In this document: positions 16,401 to 23,948 of the stretch, piece by piece
Layout of the letters: the number at the start of each line of letters is the position of its first letter
Position numbering within the stretch: position 1 is the stretch's first letter
Origin: Streptomyces calvus
GTDB lineage: Bacteria; Actinomycetota; Actinomycetes; Streptomycetales; Streptomycetaceae
NCBI RefSeq assembly: GCF_006782915.1
Contig: NZ_VCNP01000009.1
Span: 124,001 to 188,000 of the forward strand
Direction of reading: 5' to 3'
DNA length: 64,000 bases
The notes under the pieces: model-generated
Databases searched by the model: none
The model's input: only the letters and a program-made list of their open reading frames with translations
What the model was told of the DNA's origin: nothing
Made by a program: the position numbers and the translations under genes

Positions 16401-17060
16401 TCAGTCGGCGGTGCGGACGACCCTCAGGTGGGAGGCGGCGCGGCGGGCCCTGCGGTGGCCGGCGGAGACCCGGGGCGCCTCGCGCAGGACCAGGGTCAGC
16501 CGGGCGCAGTCCATGTCCCGCAGGGTGCGGGTCGTCTCGACGACGATGCGGCAGTCCGTGGCGCCCCAGCGCGGGTCGGGGTGGAGCAGCGGCCGTACGG
16601 CGCCGTCGTGCTCGGCGGCCTGCTCGCCGACCACGCGCAGCCAGTGCGGGACCCCGTACCGGTAGGCGGCCTCCATGATGGGGTCCTGGGCGATGTCACG
16701 GCGGATCGACTGCAGTCCGCGGTCGTGGCCGTAACGCTCGACGGTCTGGGCGAAGTGGGCGAGCATCGGCAGGCACCAGCTCGACTCGTGGTCGCCGAGC
16801 ACCGTGGCGGCGTCCGGGTGGAAGAGGACGAACCGCAGGAAGTTGTCGACGGGCAGGGCCGTGGGGTGCGGCTCGACGTCCTGGAAGAGCGCCCGGAAGG
16901 CGCTGTTGGTGAGCAGGACGTCCCAGCGGTGGTCCACCACCAGCGAGGGGTGCGGCGCCGCCTCCAGGAGGTCGGCGTAGTCCCGCAGATAGGCCTGGGC
17001 CTCGGGAGTCCCGGTGGTGGGCCGCGGCGCCGGCCGCTGCCCTCCTGCCTGATGTGCCAT
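16401..17060 (-). CDS. MmyB-like ligand-binding protein lacking the usual HTH domain
   Basis: A 219-residue protein. From about residue 18 it matches the MmyB-like ligand-binding domain: EAQAYLRDYADLLEAAPHPSLVVDHRWDVLLTNSAF, then FLRFVLFHPDAATVLGDHE and the conserved HWLRVVG. In Streptomyces this PAS-like domain normally follows an N-terminal Xre helix-turn-helix. Here only a short Gln/Pro-rich leader precedes it, and the upstream DNA is a promoter region, so the DNA-binding half is absent rather than frameshifted. The C-terminus is Arg-rich (GHRRARRAASHLRVVR). ATG 17060 with GAGGGG upstream. Function unknown. Confidence 0.82.
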   Translation of the reverse strand: MAHQAGGQRPAPRPTTGTPEAQAYLRDYADLLEAAPHPSLVVDHRWDVLLTNSAFRALFQDVEPHPTALPVDNFLRFVLFHPDAATVLGDHESSWCLPMLAHFAQTVERYGHDRGLQSIRRDIAQDPIMEAAYRYGVPHWLRVVGEQAAEHDGAVRPLLHPDPRWGATDCRIVVETTRTLRDMDCARLTLVLREAPRVSAGHRRARRAASHLRVVRTAD

Positions 17061-17282
17061 CGGGAGGTCACCCCTCTTGCCTGTGCGGCCCTGACGCGGC
17101 GCCCCGATCCTGCTGCCCAGACCTGTGGCATGTCAACTATCGTGGCATTTCATGCCGGTTGACGGCTGAAATTGGCCACAGTTGTGGCGAGACCTGGATG
17201 TGAGTTCGAAGCACGGCTAGTCTCCGTGAAGTTCACGGCAATCGCTTGTGAGAAGCCTGTGAGAGACGTAGGAGATCTTTCG
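17061..17282. promoter_or_regulatory. divergent intergenic promoter region
   Basis: This 222-bp gap separates the MmyB-like gene (minus) from the HTH gene (plus). It is less G+C-rich than its surroundings and holds GGCAT-TTC-ATGCC at 17144-17156. A TTGACG at 17157-17163 could be a -35 element for the plus-strand operon. GGAGA eight bases before 17283 fixes the HTH gene start. Confidence 0.45.
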
Positions 17283-17939
17283 GTGACGGGTGGCTTCGAG
17301 GGTCCGGGCACCGCGCCGACGACCGCGCTGCCGGCCGTCGTCGCCCGCGTCACCGCACTCGCCGACCGGCTGGGCGTGGCGCAGAGCGAGGTCTTCGACG
17401 TGGGCCGGCTGTCCGTCGCCTCCGGTGTGCCGGAACCCGTGGTCAAGGCGTTGCTGAGCGGACGTCCCGCGGGCGAGCCCGATGTGCAGGCCCGGTTCCT
17501 GCAGCGGCTGGACCTGCTGCGCCGCACCCGGCTGAAGCCCAACGGCCGCAAGTACACGCAGCAGGAGATCGCCGACGGCGCGGGCATGTCGCGCCAGCAG
17601 GCCGGAGCGCTGATCAACGGCGACCGGCGGCCCACCATGGAGCACTGCGACGCCATCCAGCGGTTCTTCCGGGTGCACGCCGGTTTCCTCACCGCGGAGG
17701 ACCCCGAGGCCCTCACCGGCGCGCTTCAGCACACCGAGCAGGAGCTGCTGCAGAAGCTCGCGGACCGGGAGCGGGCGGCGGCGGCTCCGGCCGACGACCC
17801 GCTGGAGCGGCTGCTCCAGGACCACGGGGTGCGCGGGATCGCGTGGCGGGCCGCGCAGCTGCCCACCGACCAGCACCGCGACAAGGTCGCGGAGTGGCTG
17901 GACATGCTCCTGGAGAGTGTCCAGCGGCCCAAGTCCTGA
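17283..17939 (+). CDS. Xre-like helix-turn-helix regulator paired with an ImmA-like peptidase
   Basis: A 218-residue protein from GTG 17283, chosen for the GGAGA ribosome site; an in-frame start at 17172 has none. A divergent Xre helix-turn-helix lies at residues 80-125 (KYTQQEIADGAGMSRQQAGALINGDRRPTMEHCDAIQRFF). The helical C-terminal part contains EQELLQKLADRE. The next gene, 13 bp downstream, encodes a HELWH protein, reproducing the ImmR repressor/ImmA anti-repressor arrangement. In Streptomyces such pairs are widespread outside mobile elements and some affect development (family knowledge, from memory). The target is unknown. Confidence 0.82.
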   Translation: MTGGFEGPGTAPTTALPAVVARVTALADRLGVAQSEVFDVGRLSVASGVPEPVVKALLSGRPAGEPDVQARFLQRLDLLRRTRLKPNGRKYTQQEIADGAGMSRQQAGALINGDRRPTMEHCDAIQRFFRVHAGFLTAEDPEALTGALQHTEQELLQKLADRERAAAAPADDPLERLLQDHGVRGIAWRAAQLPTDQHRDKVAEWLDMLLESVQRPKS

Positions 17940-17952
17940 CCCGGGGAGAACC

Positions 17953-18510
17953 GTGGGCATCGGCAAGGAAATGCGCCGTCTGTGCGGCGAGTTGGTCGCG
18001 GAGCTGACGCTTCCCGCTCCGGCACGGCCCGCTGATCTGTACGCCGCCCTGTGCGAGGCGATGAGCCGGCGCCGGGGCCGCCCCGTGCTGTTCCGTACGG
18101 CCGTCTTCCCGCCGGGCACCGCCAGCGGACTGTGGCTCGACATGACGGACCTGGACCTGGTGGTGGTCGAGGAGCGCACCGCGCCCGACCACCAGTTGGT
18201 GATCCTCGGCCACGAGCTGTGGCACATGAAGGCCGGCCACTGCGGTCACCATGTCGCCGGCGCCGAGGTCGCGACCCGGCTGCTGGGCGACACGCCCGAC
18301 GAGGACGCCCTGCGGGCCACCGTCCTGCGGGTCGCCGCGCGCACCCGCTTCGACCTCGCCGAGGAGAAGGACGCGGAGGCGTTCGGCCTGCTGCTGGCCA
18401 GCAAGTGCCGGACGTGGCTCGCCGGTTCGTCGCTGCGCGGGCCGGTGCAGCGGGACCATCTCGCGGGCCGGATCGGGGCGTCGCTGGGTTACCTGGGTCC
18501 GCAGGGCTGA
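17953..18510 (+). CDS. ImmA/IrrE-like (M78-type) HExxH metallopeptidase
   Basis: A 185-residue protein from GTG 17953 (GGGGAGAACC upstream). It has the zinc-protease helix H87-E88-L-W-H91 (ILGHELWHMKAGHCGHH), preceded by the beta strand DLDLVVVEE, and helices in which D/E residues could give the third ligand. This is the layout of the ImmA/IrrE family, which cleaves a partner HTH repressor. It is the second gene of a two- or three-gene operon behind that HTH protein. Annotation pipelines often call such proteins toxin-antitoxin toxin; nothing here supports a toxin role. Confidence 0.82.
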   Translation: MGIGKEMRRLCGELVAELTLPAPARPADLYAALCEAMSRRRGRPVLFRTAVFPPGTASGLWLDMTDLDLVVVEERTAPDHQLVILGHELWHMKAGHCGHHVAGAEVATRLLGDTPDEDALRATVLRVAARTRFDLAEEKDAEAFGLLLASKCRTWLAGSSLRGPVQRDHLAGRIGASLGYLGPQG

Positions 18511-18659
18511 CCGGGCGCGCCCCGGCGCGCGAGCCCCTCCAGGCGGGCGAACCGGGCTGCGTCTCGGCCCGATTGTCAGTGGTGGGCGGCAAGCTGGAGG
18601 TGCGCGCCCGCAGTGCGTGGGCGTGGGACCCATGACGACGACACGGGGAGAGCCGAGCG

Positions 18660-18899
18660 ATGCCCACCGCCGTACTGACCGACCGCGAACGCACCGCCGT
18701 CCAGGCCTATCTGCGGCTGCTGCACACCGTGCGCGCCGCCTTCGACACGCCGTCGGCGTCGCCGGACACGCCCGGCCCGCCGCTCATCCCGCCCGCCGTG
18801 CTCGCCGAGGCGGAGACGGCCCTGGCGCGGGCGGGACTGGCGGGCAACGAGGCGGAGTTCTTCCGCATGCTGCGCGACTGGCGGCGCGCCGAGCCCTGA
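18660..18899 (+). CDS. small conserved-looking protein of unknown function
   Basis: A 79-residue protein starting ATG 18660 after GGGGAGAGCCGAGCG. It opens with a predicted helix (LTDRERTAVQAYLRLLHTV), has a Pro/Ser linker, and ends in a second helical half (AEAETALARAGLAGNEAEFFRMLRDWRR). No family recognised. It lies 149 bp behind the ImmA-like gene in the same orientation and may be a third member of that unit. Confidence 0.65.
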   Translation: MPTAVLTDRERTAVQAYLRLLHTVRAAFDTPSASPDTPGPPLIPPAVLAEAETALARAGLAGNEAEFFRMLRDWRRAEP

Positions 18900-19343
18900 G
18901 GACCGCGGCCGGCCGGGTCCCGGGACGGCGGCCCGCCGTCCCGGGACGGTCCGGTGCAGCCGCGCGGGACCGGCGGAAGGCCGTGAAGTGCAGGACCGGC
19001 GGAGGTCCGGACGGTGCGGGACCACCGGGGTCGGATGACGCGGGCCACCGGGGACCGGCTGGCGCGGGACCACCAGGTTCGAATGGTGCGGGCCACCGGG
19101 GACCGGCTGGCGCGGGACCGCCGGGTACGGATGGCACGGGCCACCGGGGACCAGTTGGTACGAGACCACCGGGGTCGGATGGTGCGGGCCGCCGAGGTTC
19201 GGTGGTTCGGGACCACCGGGGCCCAGTTGGTACGAGACCACCAGGTTCGTATGGTGCGGGCCGCCGAGGTTCGGTGGTTCGGGACCACCGGGGACCAGTT
19301 GGTACGAGACCACCGGGGTCGGACTCCGCGGGCCGCCGAGGGT
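18900..19343. other. gene-free stretch dominated by tandem repeats
   Basis: This 444-bp gap between a small plus-strand gene and the convergent PPTase gene starts with a GC-rich imperfect hairpin (GTCCCGGGACGGCGGCCCGCCGTCCCGGGAC, around 18917-18947) that could terminate the plus-strand unit. The rest is the 24-bp repeat array. Open frames across it on both strands encode only Pro/Gly/His repeats and I do not call them genes. Confidence 0.75.
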
Positions 19344-19344
19344 T
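18997..19344. repeat. 24-bp minisatellite, about 13 degenerate copies
   Basis: The core unit is ACCACCGGGGTCGGATGGTG followed by CGGG. From 19021 three 48-bp double units run in register, then 47- and 25-bp variants alternate up to the PPTase stop. The period is a multiple of three, so frames stay open on both strands. Later copies share the variants ACCAGTTGGTACGAG and GGTTCGGTGGTTCGGG in an alternating pattern. That indicates recent duplication of a two-unit block. Confidence 0.9.
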
Positions 19345-20021
19345 CAGGTGTGCGGGACCGCGATCGCGGTGGCGATCAGGCCGTCCCGGGTGGTCCAGCG
19401 GCCGGTGAAGTGGTCGAGCACCCGGGTGCCCACCCGGGGGCCGGGCACGAGGAGCGTGGCGCGGAAGCCGCCGCGGGTGGCTGCGTCGGGGTCGGGGACG
19501 ATCTCGATGTCCGCCTCCGAGAAGTCCAGCCACTTGCGGGTCAGCGGGAACCACGCCTTGTAGACGGACTCCTTGGCGCTGAACAGCAGCCGGTCCCAGT
19601 GCACGGCCGGGTGCTGCCCGGACAGTCGTTCGAGGCGCGTCACCTCCTGCGGGAGTGCCACGGCGTCCAGGACGCCCTCCGGCAGCGGGCCGTGGACCTC
19701 GGCGTCGACACCGAGGGACGCCAGGTCGCCGGCGCGGACCAGAGCGGCGGCGCAGTAGCCCTGGCAGTGGGTCATGCTGCCGGTCACGCCCTCGGGCCAG
19801 ACGGGGGCGCCGCGCTCACCGGGCAGTACGGGCTGCGGCGGCACCCCGAGCTTCTCCATGGCGCGGCGGGCGCAGGAGCGCACAGCGGTGAACTCCCGGC
19901 GGCGCTTGAGGACGGCCCGCGCCACCAGCGCCTCCTCCTCCGGGTACAGCGGGGCGTCGACGCCCTCGTCGCCGTAGGCCGCCACGGCGACCACCGTCTG
20001 CGGCAGCAGTTCCTCGATCAT
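19344..20021 (-). CDS. 4'-phosphopantetheinyl transferase, Sfp/EntD type
   Basis: A 225-residue enzyme. It carries the N-terminal RRREFTAVRSCARRAME helix, the CoA-binding GVDAE motif (SLGVDAEVHGPLP) and the Mg2+-binding F-S-A-K-E-S-V-Y-K-A-W motif near residues 150-160. It transfers phosphopantetheine from CoA to carrier proteins of fatty-acid, polyketide or non-ribosomal synthases. ATG 20021 overlaps the upstream phosphoesterase gene (ATGA). No carrier protein is encoded in the window, so it probably acts in trans, like other stand-alone Streptomyces PPTases. Confidence 0.94.
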   Translation of the reverse strand: MIEELLPQTVVAVAAYGDEGVDAPLYPEEEALVARAVLKRRREFTAVRSCARRAMEKLGVPPQPVLPGERGAPVWPEGVTGSMTHCQGYCAAALVRAGDLASLGVDAEVHGPLPEGVLDAVALPQEVTRLERLSGQHPAVHWDRLLFSAKESVYKAWFPLTRKWLDFSEADIEIVPDPDAATRGGFRATLLVPGPRVGTRVLDHFTGRWTTRDGLIATAIAVPHT

Positions 20022-20872
20022 CGCTTCCCGTCCTCCCTCGGCACGATCCGGCGCAGCCGGCCCGGCGGCTGGTCCCGCTTGCGCCACTCGCGCGGGTAGC
20101 CCACCGACACCTCCTCGAAGCGGACACCGTCCTGCCAGGTGGTCCGGGGGATGTGCAGATGGCCGTAGACCATGGTGTGGAGGTTGAACCTCCGGTGCCA
20201 GTCGTCGGTCAGTACGGTGCCGCACCACATGGCGAACTCGGGGTACCACAGCACGTCCGTCGGATGGCGGTGCAACGGATAGTGGTTGACGAGGACGAGC
20301 GGCCGGTCGTCCGGCAGTGCGGCGAGGCGCCGCTCGGTCTCGGCGACCCGGGCCCGGCACCAGGCCTCACGGCTCGGGTACGGGTCGGGGTGCAGCAGGT
20401 GCTCGTCGGTGCACAGGACGCCGGTCTTGTGCGCGTACGCCAGTCCCTCGTCCTTGGTGGCGCATCCGGGCGGCAGGAAGGAGTAGTCGTACAGCAGGAA
20501 CAGGGGTGCGACGGTCACCGGACCGCCGGGGCCGTCCCAGACCGGGTAGGGGTCCTCGGGGGTGAGCACGCCGAGGGCGCGGCACTGTTCGACGAGGTGG
20601 TCGTAGCGGGCGGCGCCGCGCAGCGTGACCGCGTCACGCGGATGGGTCCACAGCTCGTGGTTGCCGGGCGCCCAGACGACCTTGGCGAACCGTCCTGCCA
20701 GGGTCTTCAGGGCCCAGACGATGTCCTCCACGGTCTCCGCGACATCACCGGCGACCAGCAGCCAGTCCTCGTCCGACTCCGGCCGCATCCGTTCGACCAG
20801 GGCGCGGTTCTCGTCGTAGCCGATGTGCAGGTCGCTGATGGCCCACAGCTGTCCGCCGTCTGTCCCCGACAT
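20018..20872 (-). CDS. calcineurin-like metallophosphoesterase
   Basis: A 284-residue enzyme with every metal-binding block of the family: SDLHIGYDEN, GDVAETVED, APGNHELWTH, NHYPLHRHP and YGHLHIPRT. ATG 20872 follows GAAGGGG; a TTG at 20890 is possible but lacks a site. The pairing with a Sfp-type transferase by a 4-base overlap is notable, because removing phosphopantetheine or clearing 3',5'-ADP would be sensible roles. The fold does not fix the substrate, and a general phosphodiesterase is equally possible. Confidence 0.9.
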   Translation of the reverse strand: MSGTDGGQLWAISDLHIGYDENRALVERMRPESDEDWLLVAGDVAETVEDIVWALKTLAGRFAKVVWAPGNHELWTHPRDAVTLRGAARYDHLVEQCRALGVLTPEDPYPVWDGPGGPVTVAPLFLLYDYSFLPPGCATKDEGLAYAHKTGVLCTDEHLLHPDPYPSREAWCRARVAETERRLAALPDDRPLVLVNHYPLHRHPTDVLWYPEFAMWCGTVLTDDWHRRFNLHTMVYGHLHIPRTTWQDGVRFEEVSVGYPREWRKRDQPPGRLRRIVPREDGKR

Positions 20873-21106
20873 CACCCGTCGCCCCTTCAAGCGTCACGAA
20901 CGACCCCACGAGATCACATCCGTGGCGCCGGGACAAGCGCGACCCGGCACTTGCCGGTGGTATCTGGAGCGTCCGTCGAAGCCGTATGATCTGCGGCACC
21001 ACCGCCGTGAAACGCCCTTCTGACAGGGCGGTTTGGCGATCCTCCATACACCTGCCCGGGCAACGGGCCGCCGAGCCCTGCCCGCGAACCGTGAAAGGCG
21101 GCCTGC
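20873..21106. promoter_or_regulatory. divergent promoter region
   Basis: This 234-bp gap lies between the minus-strand phosphoesterase and the plus-strand ATP-grasp gene. An imperfect hairpin AAACGCCCT-TCTGAC-AGGGCGGTTT is at 21010-21034. GTGAAAGGCGG precedes the ATP-grasp start. No operator of a known family was recognised. Confidence 0.4.
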
Positions 21107-22240
21107 ATGGTCTCTCGCGTACGCGTCTGGCTCAACCGCACGTACGCGGAGAACGTGTTCTTCATGGATCAGCTGCGGAGAAATCCCAGCGACCGCGCCG
21201 TCGAGATCCATGCCACCCACGGCGACCCCGACTCCCCCGTGCTGGCCGCCGCCGACACCGCCGAGCTGGAGCCGGAGGGCCTGTCCCCGGCGGCGTACGT
21301 CGAGTACGCGCTCGCCCAGTGCGAGCGGCGCGGCATCGACGTGTTCGTGCCCCGGCTGCACCAGGCGGCGGTCGTCGCGCACCGCGCCGAGTTCGAGGCC
21401 GTCGGCACGGCGCTGCTGGCGCCGCCGCCCGAGGCGGTGGCCGTGTTCCGGGACAAGGTGATCGCCTACGAGGCGGTCCAGGCGATCGGGGTGCCCGTGC
21501 CGCCGTGGTGGCGGGTCCGTGACGCGGACGAACTCGTCGCCGCCGTCGAGGAGTTGGAGTCGCGGGGACTGCGGGCCTGCTTCAAGCCCGCGTCCGGCGC
21601 GGGCGGGGTCGGTTTCCGTGTGATCACCCGAACCCCGTTCTCGCTCACCCAGCTGAACGGCTTCCCCAGCCCGTACGTGCCGCTCGACCTGGTGCTGGAG
21701 GCGGTGCGGCAGGCGGAGGAGCCGGTGGACTGGCTGGTGATGCCGCGGCTGGAGCAGCCGGAGGTGTCGGTGGACTGTCTCACCGGACCCGACAACCGGA
21801 TCCGGCTGGCGGTGGGCCGCACCAAGAACGGCCGGCGCCGCGGGTTCACGCTGCACGAGCAGTGGCTGGAGCCGGCCCGGCGGATCGCCGAGGGTTTCGG
21901 GCTGCACCACCTGTCCAACATCCAGTTCCGGATGCTCGGCGACCGGCCCGTGCTCATGGACGTCAACACCCGGCCGGCCGGCGGGCTGCACCAGCTGTCG
22001 CTGTGCGGTGTGAACGCGCCGTGGGCCGCCGTGCGGTTGGCGCTCGGCGAGGACCCGGGCGAGATCGTCCCGCCGTTCCTGGGCCAGGACTACACGGTGG
22101 TCTCCGGTCCGCGTCCGCTGCTGCCGGTGCCGCTGCCGCAGCAGCTCGCCGACCTGCCCGCGGCCTCGCCCGCGCTGGACGCCGTACCGGCTCCGGCGGC
22201 GTCCGTGGAGCCGAGGACGGCGACCGGGGCACGCTCCTGA
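21107..22240 (+). CDS. ATP-grasp superfamily ligase of unknown substrate
   Basis: A 377-residue protein. The N-terminal half is a Rossmann-like preATP-grasp domain (VFVPRLHQAAVVAHR). The ATP-grasp core begins at FRDKVIAYEAVQAIGVPVPPWW (about residue 120), followed by the lysine-bearing CFKPASGAGGVGFRV and the Mg2+ triad region SNIQFRMLGDRPVLMDVNTRPAGG near residue 285. The family joins a carboxylate to an amine via acyl phosphate. No partner gene is adjacent, since the next gene is convergent, so the product is unknown. The Pro/Ala-rich last 30 residues look disordered. Confidence 0.88.
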   Translation: MVSRVRVWLNRTYAENVFFMDQLRRNPSDRAVEIHATHGDPDSPVLAAADTAELEPEGLSPAAYVEYALAQCERRGIDVFVPRLHQAAVVAHRAEFEAVGTALLAPPPEAVAVFRDKVIAYEAVQAIGVPVPPWWRVRDADELVAAVEELESRGLRACFKPASGAGGVGFRVITRTPFSLTQLNGFPSPYVPLDLVLEAVRQAEEPVDWLVMPRLEQPEVSVDCLTGPDNRIRLAVGRTKNGRRRGFTLHEQWLEPARRIAEGFGLHHLSNIQFRMLGDRPVLMDVNTRPAGGLHQLSLCGVNAPWAAVRLALGEDPGEIVPPFLGQDYTVVSGPRPLLPVPLPQQLADLPAASPALDAVPAPAASVEPRTATGARS

Positions 22241-22353
22241 AAAAAATCTCCGGGGAATTTCCCGCCGGGGTGTATCAGGAGCCGGGCAGCGCGCTCTTAA
22301 CGGTGAAGGCGACTGGGGAAGCCGCCGGGGGGAGCACGGGGGAACGGGGGGCT

Positions 22354-22396
22354 CGGGTCGGTCGGCCGCTGTCACGGGGGGCGACCGGCCGACCCG
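22354..22396. terminator. bidirectional stem-loop
   Basis: CGGGTCGGTCGG (22354-22365) pairs with CCGGCCGACCCG (22385-22396) with one G-T wobble across a 19-base loop. It lies between the convergent ends of the ATP-grasp and GH4 genes. The rest of this 174-bp gap has a short A-rich run (GAAAAAAATC near 22239) and nothing else I recognise. Confidence 0.65.
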
Positions 22397-22414
22397 AAGC
22401 CGTTTCCCGGCCGC

Positions 22415-23752
22415 CTAGTTCAGATAGGCGAGGCCGGGGTGGACGGCCGTGTAGCCGTCGACCAGCCGCCGGGCCACGTTCACCGAGTCCACGAGCGGGT
22501 GCAGGGCGAACGCCTTGACCGCTGTCGTACGGGAGCCCGACCGGGCGGCGGCCAGCACTTCGCGTTCGACGGCCTTGACCGCGCAGACCAGACCGGTGGC
22601 ATGGCCGGGCAGCGGGTCCACGGCGACGGGGTGCGCGCCGTTGGCGTCCACCAGGCAGGGCACCTCGATCACGGCGTCCGCGTCCAGCGGGGCGAGGGTG
22701 CCGCGGTTGCGGACGTTGAGGATGAGGGTGGTGCGCTCGTCGCGGGCGACGGCCCGCATCAGGGCGAGGGCGACCTTCTCGTAGCCGCCGGACAGGTCGT
22801 CCGCCTCGCGCTCGCCCGCGCCGGCCGCCTCCCGGTTCTCGGCCATGTAGGTGGCCTCGCGCTCGGCGCGCGTGCGCTCCCACAGGTCCAGGGCCGAGAC
22901 GGCGGGGTCGTCCGTCCCGGCGTAGAAGCGGGCCTGCTGGTCGTGCAGGAAAGCGCCCCTGGTGCGCTCGGCCCGCCGGTAGGCGTCGACCGCCTCCCGG
23001 TTGAAGTAGTAGTAGTGCAGGTACTCGTTGGGCACCGCGCCCAGCGAGCGGAGCCAGTCGGCGCCGAAGAGCCGGCCCTCCTCGAAGGAGCCGAGCAGCA
23101 CCGGGTCGTCGAGCAGGCGGGGCAGCTCGTCACGGCCGGCGACGCGCAGGCCGCGCACCCAGCCGAGGTGGTTGAGGCCGACGTAGTCGATCCACGCCTC
23201 CTGCGGTCGCGCGCCGAGCACCCGGGCGATACGGCGGCCGAGGCCGACCGGCGAGTCGCAGATGCCGATGACGCGGTCGCCGAGGTGGCGGGACATGGCC
23301 TCGGTGACCAGGCCGGCCGGGTTGGTGAAGTTGATGACCCAGGCGTCGGGGGCGAGACGGGCCACCCGGCGGGCGATGTCGACGGCGACCGGGACGGTGC
23401 GCAGACCGTAGGCGATGCCGCCCGCGCCGACCGTCTCCTGGCCGAGGACGCCCTCCGCGAGGGCGACCCGTTCGTCGTCGGCCCTGCCCTCCAGGCCGCC
23501 GACGCGGATCGCGGAGAAGACGAAGTCGGCGCCGCGCAGCGCCTCGTCCAGGTCGGTGGTGGCGGTCACCTCGGGGGCATCGGGCACCCCGGCCGCCTGC
23601 TCGGCGAGCACCCGGGTGATCGCGCGCAGTCGGCCGCCGTCCACGTCGTGCAGCACCACCCGCGTCACCCGCCCCTCGGCACGATCGCCCAGCAGCGCCC
23701 CGTACACCAGCGGCACGCGGAACCCTCCGCCGCCCAGAATCGTCAGCCTCAC
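22415..23752 (-). CDS. GH4 glycosidase, 6-phospho-beta-glucosidase type
   Basis: A 445-residue NAD- and metal-dependent glycosidase. It has the N-terminal dinucleotide motif LTILGGGGFRVP, NFTNPAG for substrate phosphate/NAD, the metal ligand Cys in ICDSPVGLG and a His in GLNHLGW. GTG 23752 follows GGAGG seven bases upstream. GH4 enzymes cleave by oxidation at C3 and beta-elimination, and this subgroup acts on 6-phospho-beta-glucosides such as cellobiose 6-phosphate. No PTS component is nearby. Streptomyces proteins of this type are often annotated this way without proof, so a non-phosphorylated substrate is possible. Confidence 0.88.
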   Translation of the reverse strand: MRLTILGGGGFRVPLVYGALLGDRAEGRVTRVVLHDVDGGRLRAITRVLAEQAAGVPDAPEVTATTDLDEALRGADFVFSAIRVGGLEGRADDERVALAEGVLGQETVGAGGIAYGLRTVPVAVDIARRVARLAPDAWVINFTNPAGLVTEAMSRHLGDRVIGICDSPVGLGRRIARVLGARPQEAWIDYVGLNHLGWVRGLRVAGRDELPRLLDDPVLLGSFEEGRLFGADWLRSLGAVPNEYLHYYYFNREAVDAYRRAERTRGAFLHDQQARFYAGTDDPAVSALDLWERTRAEREATYMAENREAAGAGEREADDLSGGYEKVALALMRAVARDERTTLILNVRNRGTLAPLDADAVIEVPCLVDANGAHPVAVDPLPGHATGLVCAVKAVEREVLAAARSGSRTTAVKAFALHPLVDSVNVARRLVDGYTAVHPGLAYLN

Positions 23753-23948
23753 ACCGCACCTCCGCCTCGCCGACGCGACGACCCTACTCGCGGGACGCGG
23801 TCCCGGCGGGCAGCCGCCCGCCGCAGCGGGCCGGCACCGACCGTCCCCGCGGCTGGGCGGAGTCCGGGCGAAATCCCTCTCACCGGTGAGGACCGGGCGG
23901 GCCGGCCGTCGTGATACTGGAACGTCCCCCGCCCCCGAGGAGCCGCCC
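23753..23948. promoter_or_regulatory. divergent promoter region
   Basis: This 196-bp gap separates the GH4 gene (minus) from the sensor-kinase gene (plus). It contains the short palindrome CTCACCGGTGAG at 23878-23889 and GAGGAGCC before the kinase start. No operator was identified with confidence. Confidence 0.35.

Noticed and set aside
17283..18510. Toxin-antitoxin system.
   Set aside because: HELWH plus HTH is an ImmA/ImmR arrangement; no toxin fold is visible.
18576..19313. Long minus-strand open frame encoding Pro-Gly-Gly-Pro/His-rich repeats opposite the 24-bp array.
   Set aside because: The frame is open only because the DNA repeat has a period divisible by three; several other frames are equally open, and there is no ribosome site or non-repetitive domain.
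18997..19344. CRISPR array.
   Set aside because: Units are directly adjacent 24-mers without unique spacers, and no cas gene is present.
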